NCBI RefSeq assembly: GCF_007290395.2 | Contig: NZ_CP041656.2 | Location: 2,728,001 to 2,792,000, forward strand | Direction of reading: 5' to 3' | DNA from: Bradyrhizobium cosmicum | GTDB taxonomy: Bacteria > Pseudomonadota > Alphaproteobacteria > Rhizobiales > Xanthobacteraceae | Length of the DNA stretch: 64,000 nucleotides | Position numbers and translations under genes: made by a program | In this document: positions 17,487-24,596 of the stretch, one piece after another | Position numbering within the stretch: position 1 is the first letter of the stretch | How the letters are laid out: the number at the start of each line of letters is the position of its first letter | Notes under the pieces: generated by a model | Told to the model about the DNA's origin: nothing | Database searches by the model: none | The model's input: only the letters and a program-made list of their open reading frames with translations

Positions 17487-18169
17487 TGGACGACTTTGGT
17501 CTCTATCCGCGCGAGGAGCCGTTCGATCCGCTGGGCGTGATGCTGTTCAAGGCGCTCCAGGTGATCGCGTTCCTGTTCTTCCTGGCGCTGCTCGCGGTCT
17601 CGCCGGATGCCAAGGAAGGCAAGATCGACTCCAAGGCGGAGTTCATGATCACGCTGGACTGGCCAGACAGCCACCCCGACGATCTCGACCTGTTCGTGCA
17701 GGATCCCGCCGGCAACATCGCCTGGTATCGCCATCGCGAGGCCGGCTTCCTCACGCTCGACCGCGACGACCGTGGCGGCGCCAACGATTTCATCATGGTC
17801 AACGGCAAGAAGATCGCCTCGCCCATCCGCGAGGAGATCGTCACCGTGCGCGGCATCGTCCCCGGGGAATACACCGTCAACGTCTCGCATTTCGCCGCAA
17901 CGACCGGCGAGCCGGTGACGGCGAATGTGAAGGTGCAGAAGCTCAATCCGACCGCGCAGGTGGTCTTCGACAACAAGTTCACGCTCGATCATACCGGCCA
18001 CGAGAAGACGGCGGTGCGGTTCCGACTCGATGCCGAAGGCAAGGTGGTCAATGTGGACCAGCGGCCGAAATCGCTGCTGGAGACGTTCCGTAGCAGCTGG
18101 CGCAACGGCGCCGATCTCGATCCGAGTACCGGTGTGAGCAAGAACGCTGCGAGGGTGCGCCGTGACTAG
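17483..18169 (+). CDS. Single-span membrane protein with YfaP-like (DUF2135-like) periplasmic domain
   Basis: This 228-residue protein starts with a short cytoplasmic segment ending in EEPFDPLGVMLFKAL, one membrane helix (about 20-41) and a periplasmic region. PF.D..VML just before or within the helix resembles the ExbD/MotB proton-binding segment. The periplasmic part (WPDSHPDDLDLFVQDPAGN, LDRDDRGG, VPGEYTVNVSHF) looks like the beta-sandwich of YfaP/DUF2135 proteins; that match is from memory of the motif pattern. It overlaps the channel gene by 4 bases, so the two are translationally coupled. I infer that it is the channel's stator-like partner. Confidence 0.65.
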   Translation: MMDDFGLYPREEPFDPLGVMLFKALQVIAFLFFLALLAVSPDAKEGKIDSKAEFMITLDWPDSHPDDLDLFVQDPAGNIAWYRHREAGFLTLDRDDRGGANDFIMVNGKKIASPIREEIVTVRGIVPGEYTVNVSHFAATTGEPVTANVKVQKLNPTAQVVFDNKFTLDHTGHEKTAVRFRLDAEGKVVNVDQRPKSLLETFRSSWRNGADLDPSTGVSKNAARVRRD

Positions 18170-18767
18170 TCTGCAAACGGTCATCCTCACGCTGTCGGTG
18201 GCCTACGCCGCGATAGGCGCGCTGCTGCTGGTCGTGCTGGTCTATGCGCGGCTGCACTGGTCGCTGAAGGCGGTAGCGGTGGTCGTGACCAGCGCCTTCT
18301 ATGTCGTCAGCTTCACGGAAATGCGCGGGCTGCTCGGCTGGGCCAGCGCTGACCGGCTGCCCACGTCCTTCAAGCTGCTCCAGGCGCGCATCGTCGAGCC
18401 GCATTCGCTCGAGGGCGATCCCGGCTCGGTCTATCTCTGGGTCGAGCAGCTGGACGAGGACAATCGCCCGAGCGGCATCCCCCGGGCCTTCCGCATGCCC
18501 TACGAAGACAGGCTGGCCGACAAGACCCACGCAGCGCAGAACGAGATCGCGCTGGGGCATCCGCAAGGCGGGCGCGCGGCCGATTTCGGCGGCGGTGACG
18601 GCAGCCTGATCGACATGGTCCGGGAATACGTGACGCCCAAGACGATCGTGGAGACGACCGGCGGCGATTCCTCGACCGGTGAATTCATTGCGCCGCCGGC
18701 CGGCGCGCAAGGCGCCCTGTTCACGCCACTGCCGCCGCCCCGGATGCCGCCAAAGGACGAGCAATAG
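18162..18767 (+). CDS. Conserved-looking membrane protein of the channel cluster, unknown function
   Basis: The 201-residue product has two N-terminal helices (residues 5-28 and 33-52), then about 150 soluble residues with no recognised domain (for instance SVYLWVEQLDEDNRPSG and IPRAFRMPYEDRLADKTH) and a proline-rich tail (PPPRMPPK). It overlaps the preceding gene by 8 bases, so it belongs to the same transcript. The position suggests an accessory subunit of the channel complex. I do not recognise a family. Confidence 0.7.
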   Translation: MTSLQTVILTLSVAYAAIGALLLVVLVYARLHWSLKAVAVVVTSAFYVVSFTEMRGLLGWASADRLPTSFKLLQARIVEPHSLEGDPGSVYLWVEQLDEDNRPSGIPRAFRMPYEDRLADKTHAAQNEIALGHPQGGRAADFGGGDGSLIDMVREYVTPKTIVETTGGDSSTGEFIAPPAGAQGALFTPLPPPRMPPKDEQ

Positions 18768-18884
18768 CCTCTTCACCATCGCGGGGTGCCCGCGCTGGTA
18801 AACATTCCCGTGCTGGCGCATCCTGTTGACCTCCCTCAATTTGGCCTTATCGGCTTCCAATAAGAAGTTGAGGGTGGAGGGCGC

Positions 18885-19625
18885 GTGCTTCTCGCTGTTT
18901 TCTCGGATATCCACGGCAACCGGCAGGCGTTCGAGGCGTGCCTGAAGGCGGCGCGTGCGAAGGGCGCGGAGCGGTTCGTCCTGCTCGGCGATTTCGTCGG
19001 CTATGGCGCGGATCCCGAATGGGTCGTGGACACCGCGATGGAGCTGGCGGCCCAGGGGGCCGTCGCCGTGCGCGGCAATCATGATGAAGCCGTCAACACC
19101 ACGACCGAGACCATGAATGCCGAGGCGCAGATCGCGATCGAATGGACCCGCGGGCGGCTCGACGTCGCGCAGCGGCGCTTTCTGGCCGAGCTGCCGATGA
19201 CTGTGGACGAGAAGGAGCGCCTTTACGTCCACTCGGAGGCTTCACAGCCGACGCGCTGGCACTATGTCCGTGCCACCGCCGACGCGGCCAAGAGCCTGAT
19301 CTCGACCCCCGCCCATGTCACCTTCTGCGGCCACGTCCATCGCCCCGCGCTCTATTCGATGTCGGTGACGGCGAAGATGACGAGCTTCGTGCCGAAGACC
19401 GACGTTCCCGTGCAGCTCCTGCGCGGGCGGCAATGGCTGGCGGTGCTGGGCTCGGTCGGCCAGCCCCGCGACGGCGATCCATCCGCGGCGTTCGTTCTGT
19501 TCGACACGGAGTCGTGCGAGATCACCTATTGCCGCGCGCCCTATGACATCGCGAGCGCTGCGAACAAGATTCGCGAGAATGGCCTGCCGCCTTGGCTGGC
19601 CGATCGCCTGTCGCTGGGGCGCTAG
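18885..19625 (+). CDS. Calcineurin-like metallophosphoesterase
   Basis: The 246-residue enzyme shows all five metal-binding blocks: FSDIHGN at the start, LLGDFVGYG (near 38), VRGNHDEA (near 65), a TFCGHVH block (near 148) with the preceding His/Pro-rich loop. It starts at a GTG with GGAGG close upstream. This architecture covers diadenosine tetraphosphatases, protein phosphatases and cyclic-nucleotide phosphodiesterases. Because the next gene, 6 bases on, encodes a Ser/Thr kinase, a phosphoprotein phosphatase acting against that kinase is a reasonable inference. A 117-base gap separates it from the channel genes. Confidence 0.88.
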   Translation: MLLAVFSDIHGNRQAFEACLKAARAKGAERFVLLGDFVGYGADPEWVVDTAMELAAQGAVAVRGNHDEAVNTTTETMNAEAQIAIEWTRGRLDVAQRRFLAELPMTVDEKERLYVHSEASQPTRWHYVRATADAAKSLISTPAHVTFCGHVHRPALYSMSVTAKMTSFVPKTDVPVQLLRGRQWLAVLGSVGQPRDGDPSAAFVLFDTESCEITYCRAPYDIASAANKIRENGLPPWLADRLSLGR

Positions 19626-19631
19626 AGACCG

Positions 19632-21053
19632 ATGCCCAAACCTCTGGTCAAATCAGGCGCGGTGATCGACGGCTACACCATCGGCGAATGCGTCCATGCC
19701 GGCGGCATGGCGACGCTGTGGACCGTCACCCATCCCGGCATCGACGTGCCGCTGCTGATGAAGATCCCGCGGGTCTCGGAGGGCGAGGATCCCGCCGCGA
19801 TCGTCTCCTTCGAGATGGAGATGATGATCCTGCCCCGACTCGCTGGTCCGCATGTCCCGGCCTGCTTCGGTACCGGCGATTTCGCGCACCAGGCCTATGC
19901 CGTGATCGAGCGCATTCCGGGCATCACGCTCTACAAGCGGTTGCCGGATTTGCCGCTGCCTTACGAGGAGGCGCGGCTGCTGGTGTCGAAGATCGCGGCC
20001 GCGCTGGCCGATCTGCACCGGCAGAACGTGATCCATCACGACATCAAGCCGAGCAGCATCATGTTCCGTGATAGCGGCGAAGCCGTGCTGATCGACTACG
20101 GCCTGTCGCACCACAACCATTTGCCGGATTTGTTGCAGGAGGAATTCCGACTGCCTTACGGCACCGCGCCCTATATGGCGCCGGAACGGCTGCTCGGCGT
20201 GCGCGACGATCCGCGCAGCGATCTGTTCTCGCTCGGCGTGCTGCTCTACTTCTTCACGACCGGCGAGCGGCCGTTCGGCGAGGGCGAGACGCTGCGCGCG
20301 ATGCGGCGCAGGCTGTGGCGCGATCCGCATCCGCCGCGCGAATTGCGTGCCGACTATCCACCCTGGCTGCAGGAGGTGGTGCTGCGGTGTCTGGAGATCG
20401 AGCCGGTCCGGCGCTACCCCACCGCGTCCCAGCTCGCCTTCGATCTGGCCCATCCGGACCAGGTCAGGCTGACCGCGCGTTCGGAGCGGATGAAGCGCGA
20501 TCCCTGGAGCGTCGCCTGGCGGCGCCGCTTCAACCAGGGCGTCATGGCGCCGCGTGCGAAATCCGACGTTGCCGCCCAGATCGCCTCCAGCCCGATCATC
20601 GCGGTTGCGCTCGACGCCGCGGAAGGCGCGCCCGAATTGAACGAGGCGCTGCGCGTGACGACCGAGCGCATCCTTGCCACGTTGCCGTCGGCGCGGCTTG
20701 CCTGCGTCAATGTGCTGAAGCTCAATCGCCTTGCGGTCGACCGGACGCTGGACGAGCAGGGCTCCAACAAGCATGTCGACCGCCTGGTGGCGCTCAGGCA
20801 TTGGGCGACGCCGCTCAAGCTGGACGAGAGCCGGCTGTCGGTTCATGTGCTGGAAGCGGTCGATCCCGCCTCGGCGCTGCTGGAGTTCGCCGAGGTCAAC
20901 CAGGTCGACCATGTGATCATCGGCGCGCGGCAGAGCTCGTTCCGGCGCACGCTGCTCGGCAGCGTTTCGGCCAAGGTGGCCGCGGAATCGGCCTGCACCG
21001 TGACCGTGGTGCGACCGCCCCGGATGGCTGCGGATGCGGAAGAGGCCAGGTAG
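19632..21053 (+). CDS. Serine/threonine protein kinase fused to a universal stress (UspA) domain
   Basis: Residues about 10-275 form a Hanks-type kinase: a loose glycine loop (VHAGGMATLW), the lysine in LLMKIP, catalytic VIHHDIKPSS (HHD in place of HRD), metal site LIDYGLS (DYG in place of DFG), and APYMAPERLLG. Residues about 320-465 form a UspA-like domain ending in GSVSAKVAAESACTVTVVR, which matches the Usp nucleotide-binding end. There is no membrane helix, so it is cytoplasmic. It directly follows the phosphoesterase. It probably phosphorylates proteins in response to a nucleotide or stress signal read by the Usp part. Confidence 0.88.
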   Translation: MPKPLVKSGAVIDGYTIGECVHAGGMATLWTVTHPGIDVPLLMKIPRVSEGEDPAAIVSFEMEMMILPRLAGPHVPACFGTGDFAHQAYAVIERIPGITLYKRLPDLPLPYEEARLLVSKIAAALADLHRQNVIHHDIKPSSIMFRDSGEAVLIDYGLSHHNHLPDLLQEEFRLPYGTAPYMAPERLLGVRDDPRSDLFSLGVLLYFFTTGERPFGEGETLRAMRRRLWRDPHPPRELRADYPPWLQEVVLRCLEIEPVRRYPTASQLAFDLAHPDQVRLTARSERMKRDPWSVAWRRRFNQGVMAPRAKSDVAAQIASSPIIAVALDAAEGAPELNEALRVTTERILATLPSARLACVNVLKLNRLAVDRTLDEQGSNKHVDRLVALRHWATPLKLDESRLSVHVLEAVDPASALLEFAEVNQVDHVIIGARQSSFRRTLLGSVSAKVAAESACTVTVVRPPRMAADAEEAR

Positions 21054-21080
21054 GCCTCGATCCGGATTGCGGAGAGGAGC

Positions 21081-21272
21081 TCAGGCCGCGTGGGCGGTTT
21101 GGACGGAGCGCTTGCGGCGGATGGGCCAGGAGAACTGGGGACCGGGCTCGCCGTGATCCGCGCTGCCGCCGAAATACTGGATGATCTCGCGGCAGGGCTC
21201 GCAGTTGAACAGGTTGCGCGACGCGGATGTCTTGGTCATTTCCTTCAGGCAGTTCGGGCAGTGCGGTTTCAT
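21081..21272 (-). CDS. Small zinc-ribbon protein
   Basis: A 63-residue protein (from the ATG at 21272) with two CxxC knuckles, CPNC near the N-terminus and CEPC near residue 29, which should bind one zinc. The tail is basic (RRKRS). The ATG at 21299 would add nine residues; neither start has a strong ribosome site. It is convergent with the kinase-Usp gene, 27 bases apart. Function unknown; such proteins often bind nucleic acid. Confidence 0.55.
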   Translation of the reverse strand: MKPHCPNCLKEMTKTSASRNLFNCEPCREIIQYFGGSADHGEPGPQFSWPIRRKRSVQTAHAA

Positions 21273-21479
21273 CAATCTTGGTCCAATCAAGAATTTCAAT
21301 GCTGGCGCGGTGACCGGAACGGATAATCAAGGTCTGCCGTCTCGGCCCCGGTGTCGTCGCGCATCTCGCCTTCGGTGCGTTCGAGCCGGCCGAAGAAATC
21401 ATCGAGGCTCGGATGCGGACGTCGCGGGATGCGACACCGGCGCTTCGGTTGACGCTTCACGAGTACGATCTGCACGGTG

Positions 21480-21614
21480 TCAGATCCGATGGCGACGGAT
21501 GTGACGGGCCGAACGGGCCGGGACTTGTACCGGTCCGGCCGACGGGCCAAACACGACAAACGCACTGAAACCGATCCACAACGCCACGCCAGTCCAAACC
21601 AGGGTCGTCGTCAT
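21480..21614 (-). CDS. Small single-span membrane protein
   Basis: A 44-residue frame: MTTTLVWTGVALWIGFSAF, then a short loop and a basic tail (RSARHIRRHR). One helix spans about residues 5-24. A GGGAG site lies 6 bases before the ATG, unusually good for such a short frame. No domain is recognisable. It is too short for routine gene calls, so the evidence rests on the ribosome site and the clean membrane segment with positive-inside tail. Confidence 0.5.
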   Translation of the reverse strand: MTTTLVWTGVALWIGFSAFVVFGPSAGPVQVPARSARHIRRHRI

Positions 21615-21775
21615 GATGTGCTCCCGCGAAAACAGGCAGGAATCACTAACGGTGATTTGCGCGAATCAGGGAAGCCCGGAGGAGTACGGACCTTAGTTGC
21701 AATTTTAGGCATTGCGCGCCGCAACTCCCTTAGGAGCCGCAGTTCTGCGGGAGCTGGTGTCGTGGCTGACGCGGC

Positions 21776-22477
21776 TTAGATGGCTTCGCCGCGAGCCGCC
21801 AGCGCTGCGCTCCGGATCGCTGCGATGTTGGTCTTATAGGCCTCTTGCGTGCCGCCCTTGAACACGGAAGTACCAGCGACGAACGCGTTGGCACCGGCCG
21901 CGGCGAGGGGGCCGGCGACGTCAGGGCCGACACCGCCATCGACCTCGATGTCGATCGGACGCCCGGCGGTCATCGCGCGGATGTCACGGATCTTGCCGAT
22001 CGCGGAGGGGATGAAGGCCTGGCCGCCGAAGCCGGGATTGACCGACATCACCAGCACGAGGTCGACGAGGTCGATGACGTATTCGAGCACGCTGATCGGC
22101 GTGCCCGGGTTGAGCGAGACGCCGGCCTTCTTGCCGAGTGCGCGGATGGCCTGGAGCGAACGGTGCAGATGGGGACCGGCCTCCGCATGCACGGTGATGT
22201 GGTCGCAGCCGGCTTTCGCAAAGGCCTCGAGATAGGGGTCGCAGGGCGAGATCATCAGATGCGCGTCGAAGATCTTCTTGGTGTGCGGGCGCATCGCCTT
22301 GATGACGTCGGGGCCGTAGGAGATGTTCGGAACGAAATGCCCGTCCATCACGTCGAGATGGATCCAGTCGGCGCCGGCGGCGTCCACCGCCCGGACCTCT
22401 TCGCCGAGCTTGGAGAAGTCCGAGGCCAGGATCGAGGGCGCGATGGCCAGGGGGCGGGGGGCGAAGGCTTGGGTCAT
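21776..22477 (-). CDS. rpe: Ribulose-phosphate 3-epimerase
   Basis: The 233-residue TIM barrel interconverts ribulose 5-phosphate and xylulose 5-phosphate in the pentose phosphate and Calvin pathways. Signature blocks are [49 protein letters not shown] and IEVDGGVGP, with the metal His/Asp residues intact. Length is typical. No cbb or other sugar genes are adjacent. A short gap with a sigma-54 promoter for the opposite gene follows its start. Confidence 0.96.
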   Translation of the reverse strand: MTQAFAPRPLAIAPSILASDFSKLGEEVRAVDAAGADWIHLDVMDGHFVPNISYGPDVIKAMRPHTKKIFDAHLMISPCDPYLEAFAKAGCDHITVHAEAGPHLHRSLQAIRALGKKAGVSLNPGTPISVLEYVIDLVDLVLVMSVNPGFGGQAFIPSAIGKIRDIRAMTAGRPIDIEVDGGVGPDVAGPLAAAGANAFVAGTSVFKGGTQEAYKTNIAAIRSAALAARGEAI

Positions 22478-22659
22478 GGCGCGGTGTCCCGTGGCGGCCG
22501 TGAAAGGTGATGCTCGCCTAACATGGGCCTCTCAGCCGGGCAATGCAGGGGCGGTGAGCTTCCTGTGGGCGGAAATTTCTGCCGCGCCCGGCACGAATTG
22601 CCGGTGTTTCCGGTCCGCCCGGGGCGTAGTGAAGGCGGATTTCATTGAGCTTTTCGCGC

Positions 22660-22675
22660 TGGCACGACGCTTGCT
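22660..22675 (+). promoter_or_regulatory. Sigma-54 (RpoN) promoter upstream of the EF-hand gene
   Basis: The sequence TGGCACGACGCTTGCT matches the -24/-12 consensus TGGCACG-N4-TTGCW at every position. The predicted start is near 22686, giving a 44-base leader with GGAG before the ATG at 22730. No TGT-N10-ACA NifA site was found upstream. Confidence 0.65.
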
Positions 22676-22729
22676 GACTTCACCGCCAGAACATTGGTTG
22701 CGGCGTGCCGCATCGGTTGGAGTTGTGCA

Positions 22730-23524
22730 ATGTTGCTCGCCCTTGGTGCCGTATCGAGCGCGCTCGACGCGATCCAATCGCTGACGAACTCGGAATCGTC
22801 ATCGTCGACGCAGAAGGCCGACTCGGCGCAGAAGACCGGGGCCCGGCAAGGCACGACCAGCGCGTTCGCGGTCGACAATCCCGGCAACATCGTGAGCTCG
22901 CTGACCCCAAGCAAGGGTCCACAGCTCTCGCCGGAGACGATGAACGCGCTGTTCGCCGCGCAGAGCCAGTCGTCCACCAGCACGAACAGCACCGCCAGCT
23001 CGACCTCATCCAGCTCGACCTCCTCGACATCGACCAGTCGGGATGCGTCGCTGAAGGACCTGTTCTCGCAGATCGATGGCGACGGCGACGGCAAGATCAC
23101 CAAATCCGAGTTCGAGAACGCGCTGGGAGCCGGGGGCACCAACCTCGCGAAGGCCGACGACGTCTTCTCGAAAATGGATTCGAACTCCGACGGTAGCGTC
23201 AGCCTGGACGAGATGTCGAAGGCGCTGAAGAGCGGCCATCATGGTCACCACGCGCAAGGAGCCAGCGGTTCGGGCGATGGATCGGATTCCTCGTCGTCGT
23301 CGAGCGGCGGGTCGACATCGACCACGACGACCGCCGCCGACGGCTCGACCACCACCACCGTCACCTATGCCGACGGCTTCAAGATGTCGACGACGGTCCC
23401 CGGCGCCTCCGGCTCCTCCGGCAATTCGGCCTATGATCTGTTCGCGCAGTTGATGCAGCGGCAAGGAGGGCAGGGGCAAGGCGCCTCCGCGGCTGCCGGC
23501 TCGTCGATGTCGATGAGTGTCTGA
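22730..23524 (+). CDS. EF-hand calcium-binding protein with Ser/Thr-rich linkers
   Basis: The 264-residue protein carries two EF-hand loops: DGDGDGKITKSEFE (near residue 122) and DSNSDGSVSLDEM (near 155), each with the Asp/Asn ligands and a closing Glu. It is flanked by low-complexity Ser/Thr runs (SSSTSSTSTS; GGSTSTTTTA) and a His-rich stretch (HHGHHAQG). I chose the ATG at 22730 (GGAG 7 bases upstream); ATG at 22694 is an alternative. No clear signal peptide is seen. It is transcribed from the sigma-54 promoter at 22660-22675. Xanthomonas-type secreted EF-hand proteins are the nearest look-alikes; function unknown. Confidence 0.82.
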   Translation: MLLALGAVSSALDAIQSLTNSESSSSTQKADSAQKTGARQGTTSAFAVDNPGNIVSSLTPSKGPQLSPETMNALFAAQSQSSTSTNSTASSTSSSSTSSTSTSRDASLKDLFSQIDGDGDGKITKSEFENALGAGGTNLAKADDVFSKMDSNSDGSVSLDEMSKALKSGHHGHHAQGASGSGDGSDSSSSSSGGSTSTTTTAADGSTTTTVTYADGFKMSTTVPGASGSSGNSAYDLFAQLMQRQGGQGQGASAAAGSSMSMSV

Positions 23525-23543
23525 CGTTTCAGCATCGCCGCTG

Positions 23544-24551
23544 TCATCCGCCGAACCTGTCCTTCCAAGCAGGTAGCGCGCCGGGGAATGGCAGAGCGGT
23601 GGCGTTGTAGACGCCGCGCGCGATCGCACGCGCAACCACGTTGGCGGCGACCGTGCCGAGCTCGGTGAGACCGACCAGCGGCTCGACCGGTTTCTCGCAG
23701 GTCGCGGCCGCAAACAGCACATCTCCGTCGGTCGGTGCATGCACCGGATAGATCGCGCGTGCGAATCCAGTATGCGCGATCATCGCAAGCCGCTTGGCCT
23801 GCGCCTTGGTCAGCGTGGCATCGGTAACGACGAGGCCGATCGTGGTGTTTTCGCGTGCGCTCGCGGCAGGGCCGCCCTTGATGCGCATCGCCAGCATGTC
23901 CTGCGTGAATTTGGGCGGCAGGCCGCGCCCGCCGAACTCGCCATTGTCTTCGAACGGCGCCGCCCAGAACCACGGCTCTTCGCCGACGGTCGCGCTGCCG
24001 ACGGCGTTGACGACGATGATTGCGGCGACCTTGATGCCATTGGCCAGCACGGCCGAAGCCGAGCCGAGCCCGCCCTTGAAGGTCGCCGTGGTGGCCCCCA
24101 GGCCCGCACCGACGCTGCCCAGCGCGAAATCGTCGCCAGCGGCCACTGCCGCGGCGTAGCCGAGGTCGCGATAGGGCGCAAAGCGCCCCCAATTCTTGTC
24201 GCCGCCATTGAGCAGGTCGAACACGATCGCGCCCGGCACGATCGGGATCACCGCCTCGCGGATGCGGAAGCCGCGGCCCTGTTCGGCGAGCCAGGCCTGG
24301 ACGCCGCCGCCGGCCTCGATGCCGAAGGCGGAGCCGCCGGACAGCGCGATCGCGTCGACGCGCTCGACCGTGCTGGCAAGATCGAGCAACGCGTCCTCGC
24401 GCGTGCCGGGGCCGCCGCCGCGCACGTCGATTGCAGCGACCGCCGGTTGGTCGAAAATGATCGCGGTCGTGCCCGAAGCGAGCTTCGCATCATGGGCATG
24501 GCCGACGCGGACGCCGGCGACATCGGTGAGCAGATTTTTCAAGGCCGGCAC
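23544..24551 (-). CDS. P1 family N-terminal nucleophile peptidase (DmpA-like)
   Basis: The 335-residue protein belongs to the DmpA/BapA group, in which the chain cuts itself just before a serine that then becomes the catalytic residue. The cleavage motif GGLGSAS (Gly-Ser bond near residue 185) is present, as are RGGGPGTREDALLD, LSGGSAFGIEA and MIAHTGFARAIYPVHAP. Members hydrolyse short peptides or beta-amino-acid amides. It is convergent with the EF-hand gene, 19 bases apart, and 45 bases downstream of the hybrid kinase stop. There is no signal peptide, so it should be cytoplasmic. Confidence 0.9.
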   Translation of the reverse strand: MPALKNLLTDVAGVRVGHAHDAKLASGTTAIIFDQPAVAAIDVRGGGPGTREDALLDLASTVERVDAIALSGGSAFGIEAGGGVQAWLAEQGRGFRIREAVIPIVPGAIVFDLLNGGDKNWGRFAPYRDLGYAAAVAAGDDFALGSVGAGLGATTATFKGGLGSASAVLANGIKVAAIIVVNAVGSATVGEEPWFWAAPFEDNGEFGGRGLPPKFTQDMLAMRIKGGPAASARENTTIGLVVTDATLTKAQAKRLAMIAHTGFARAIYPVHAPTDGDVLFAAATCEKPVEPLVGLTELGTVAANVVARAIARGVYNATALPFPGALPAWKDRFGG

Positions 24552-24596
24552 TCCATGCGCTGCAGCCGTCAGCGATAGCGCACCGAGGCCGAAGGC

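Noticed and set aside
21296..21565. 89-codon minus frame near the small membrane protein
   Set aside because: It overlaps the better-initiated 44-residue frame and shows no domain.
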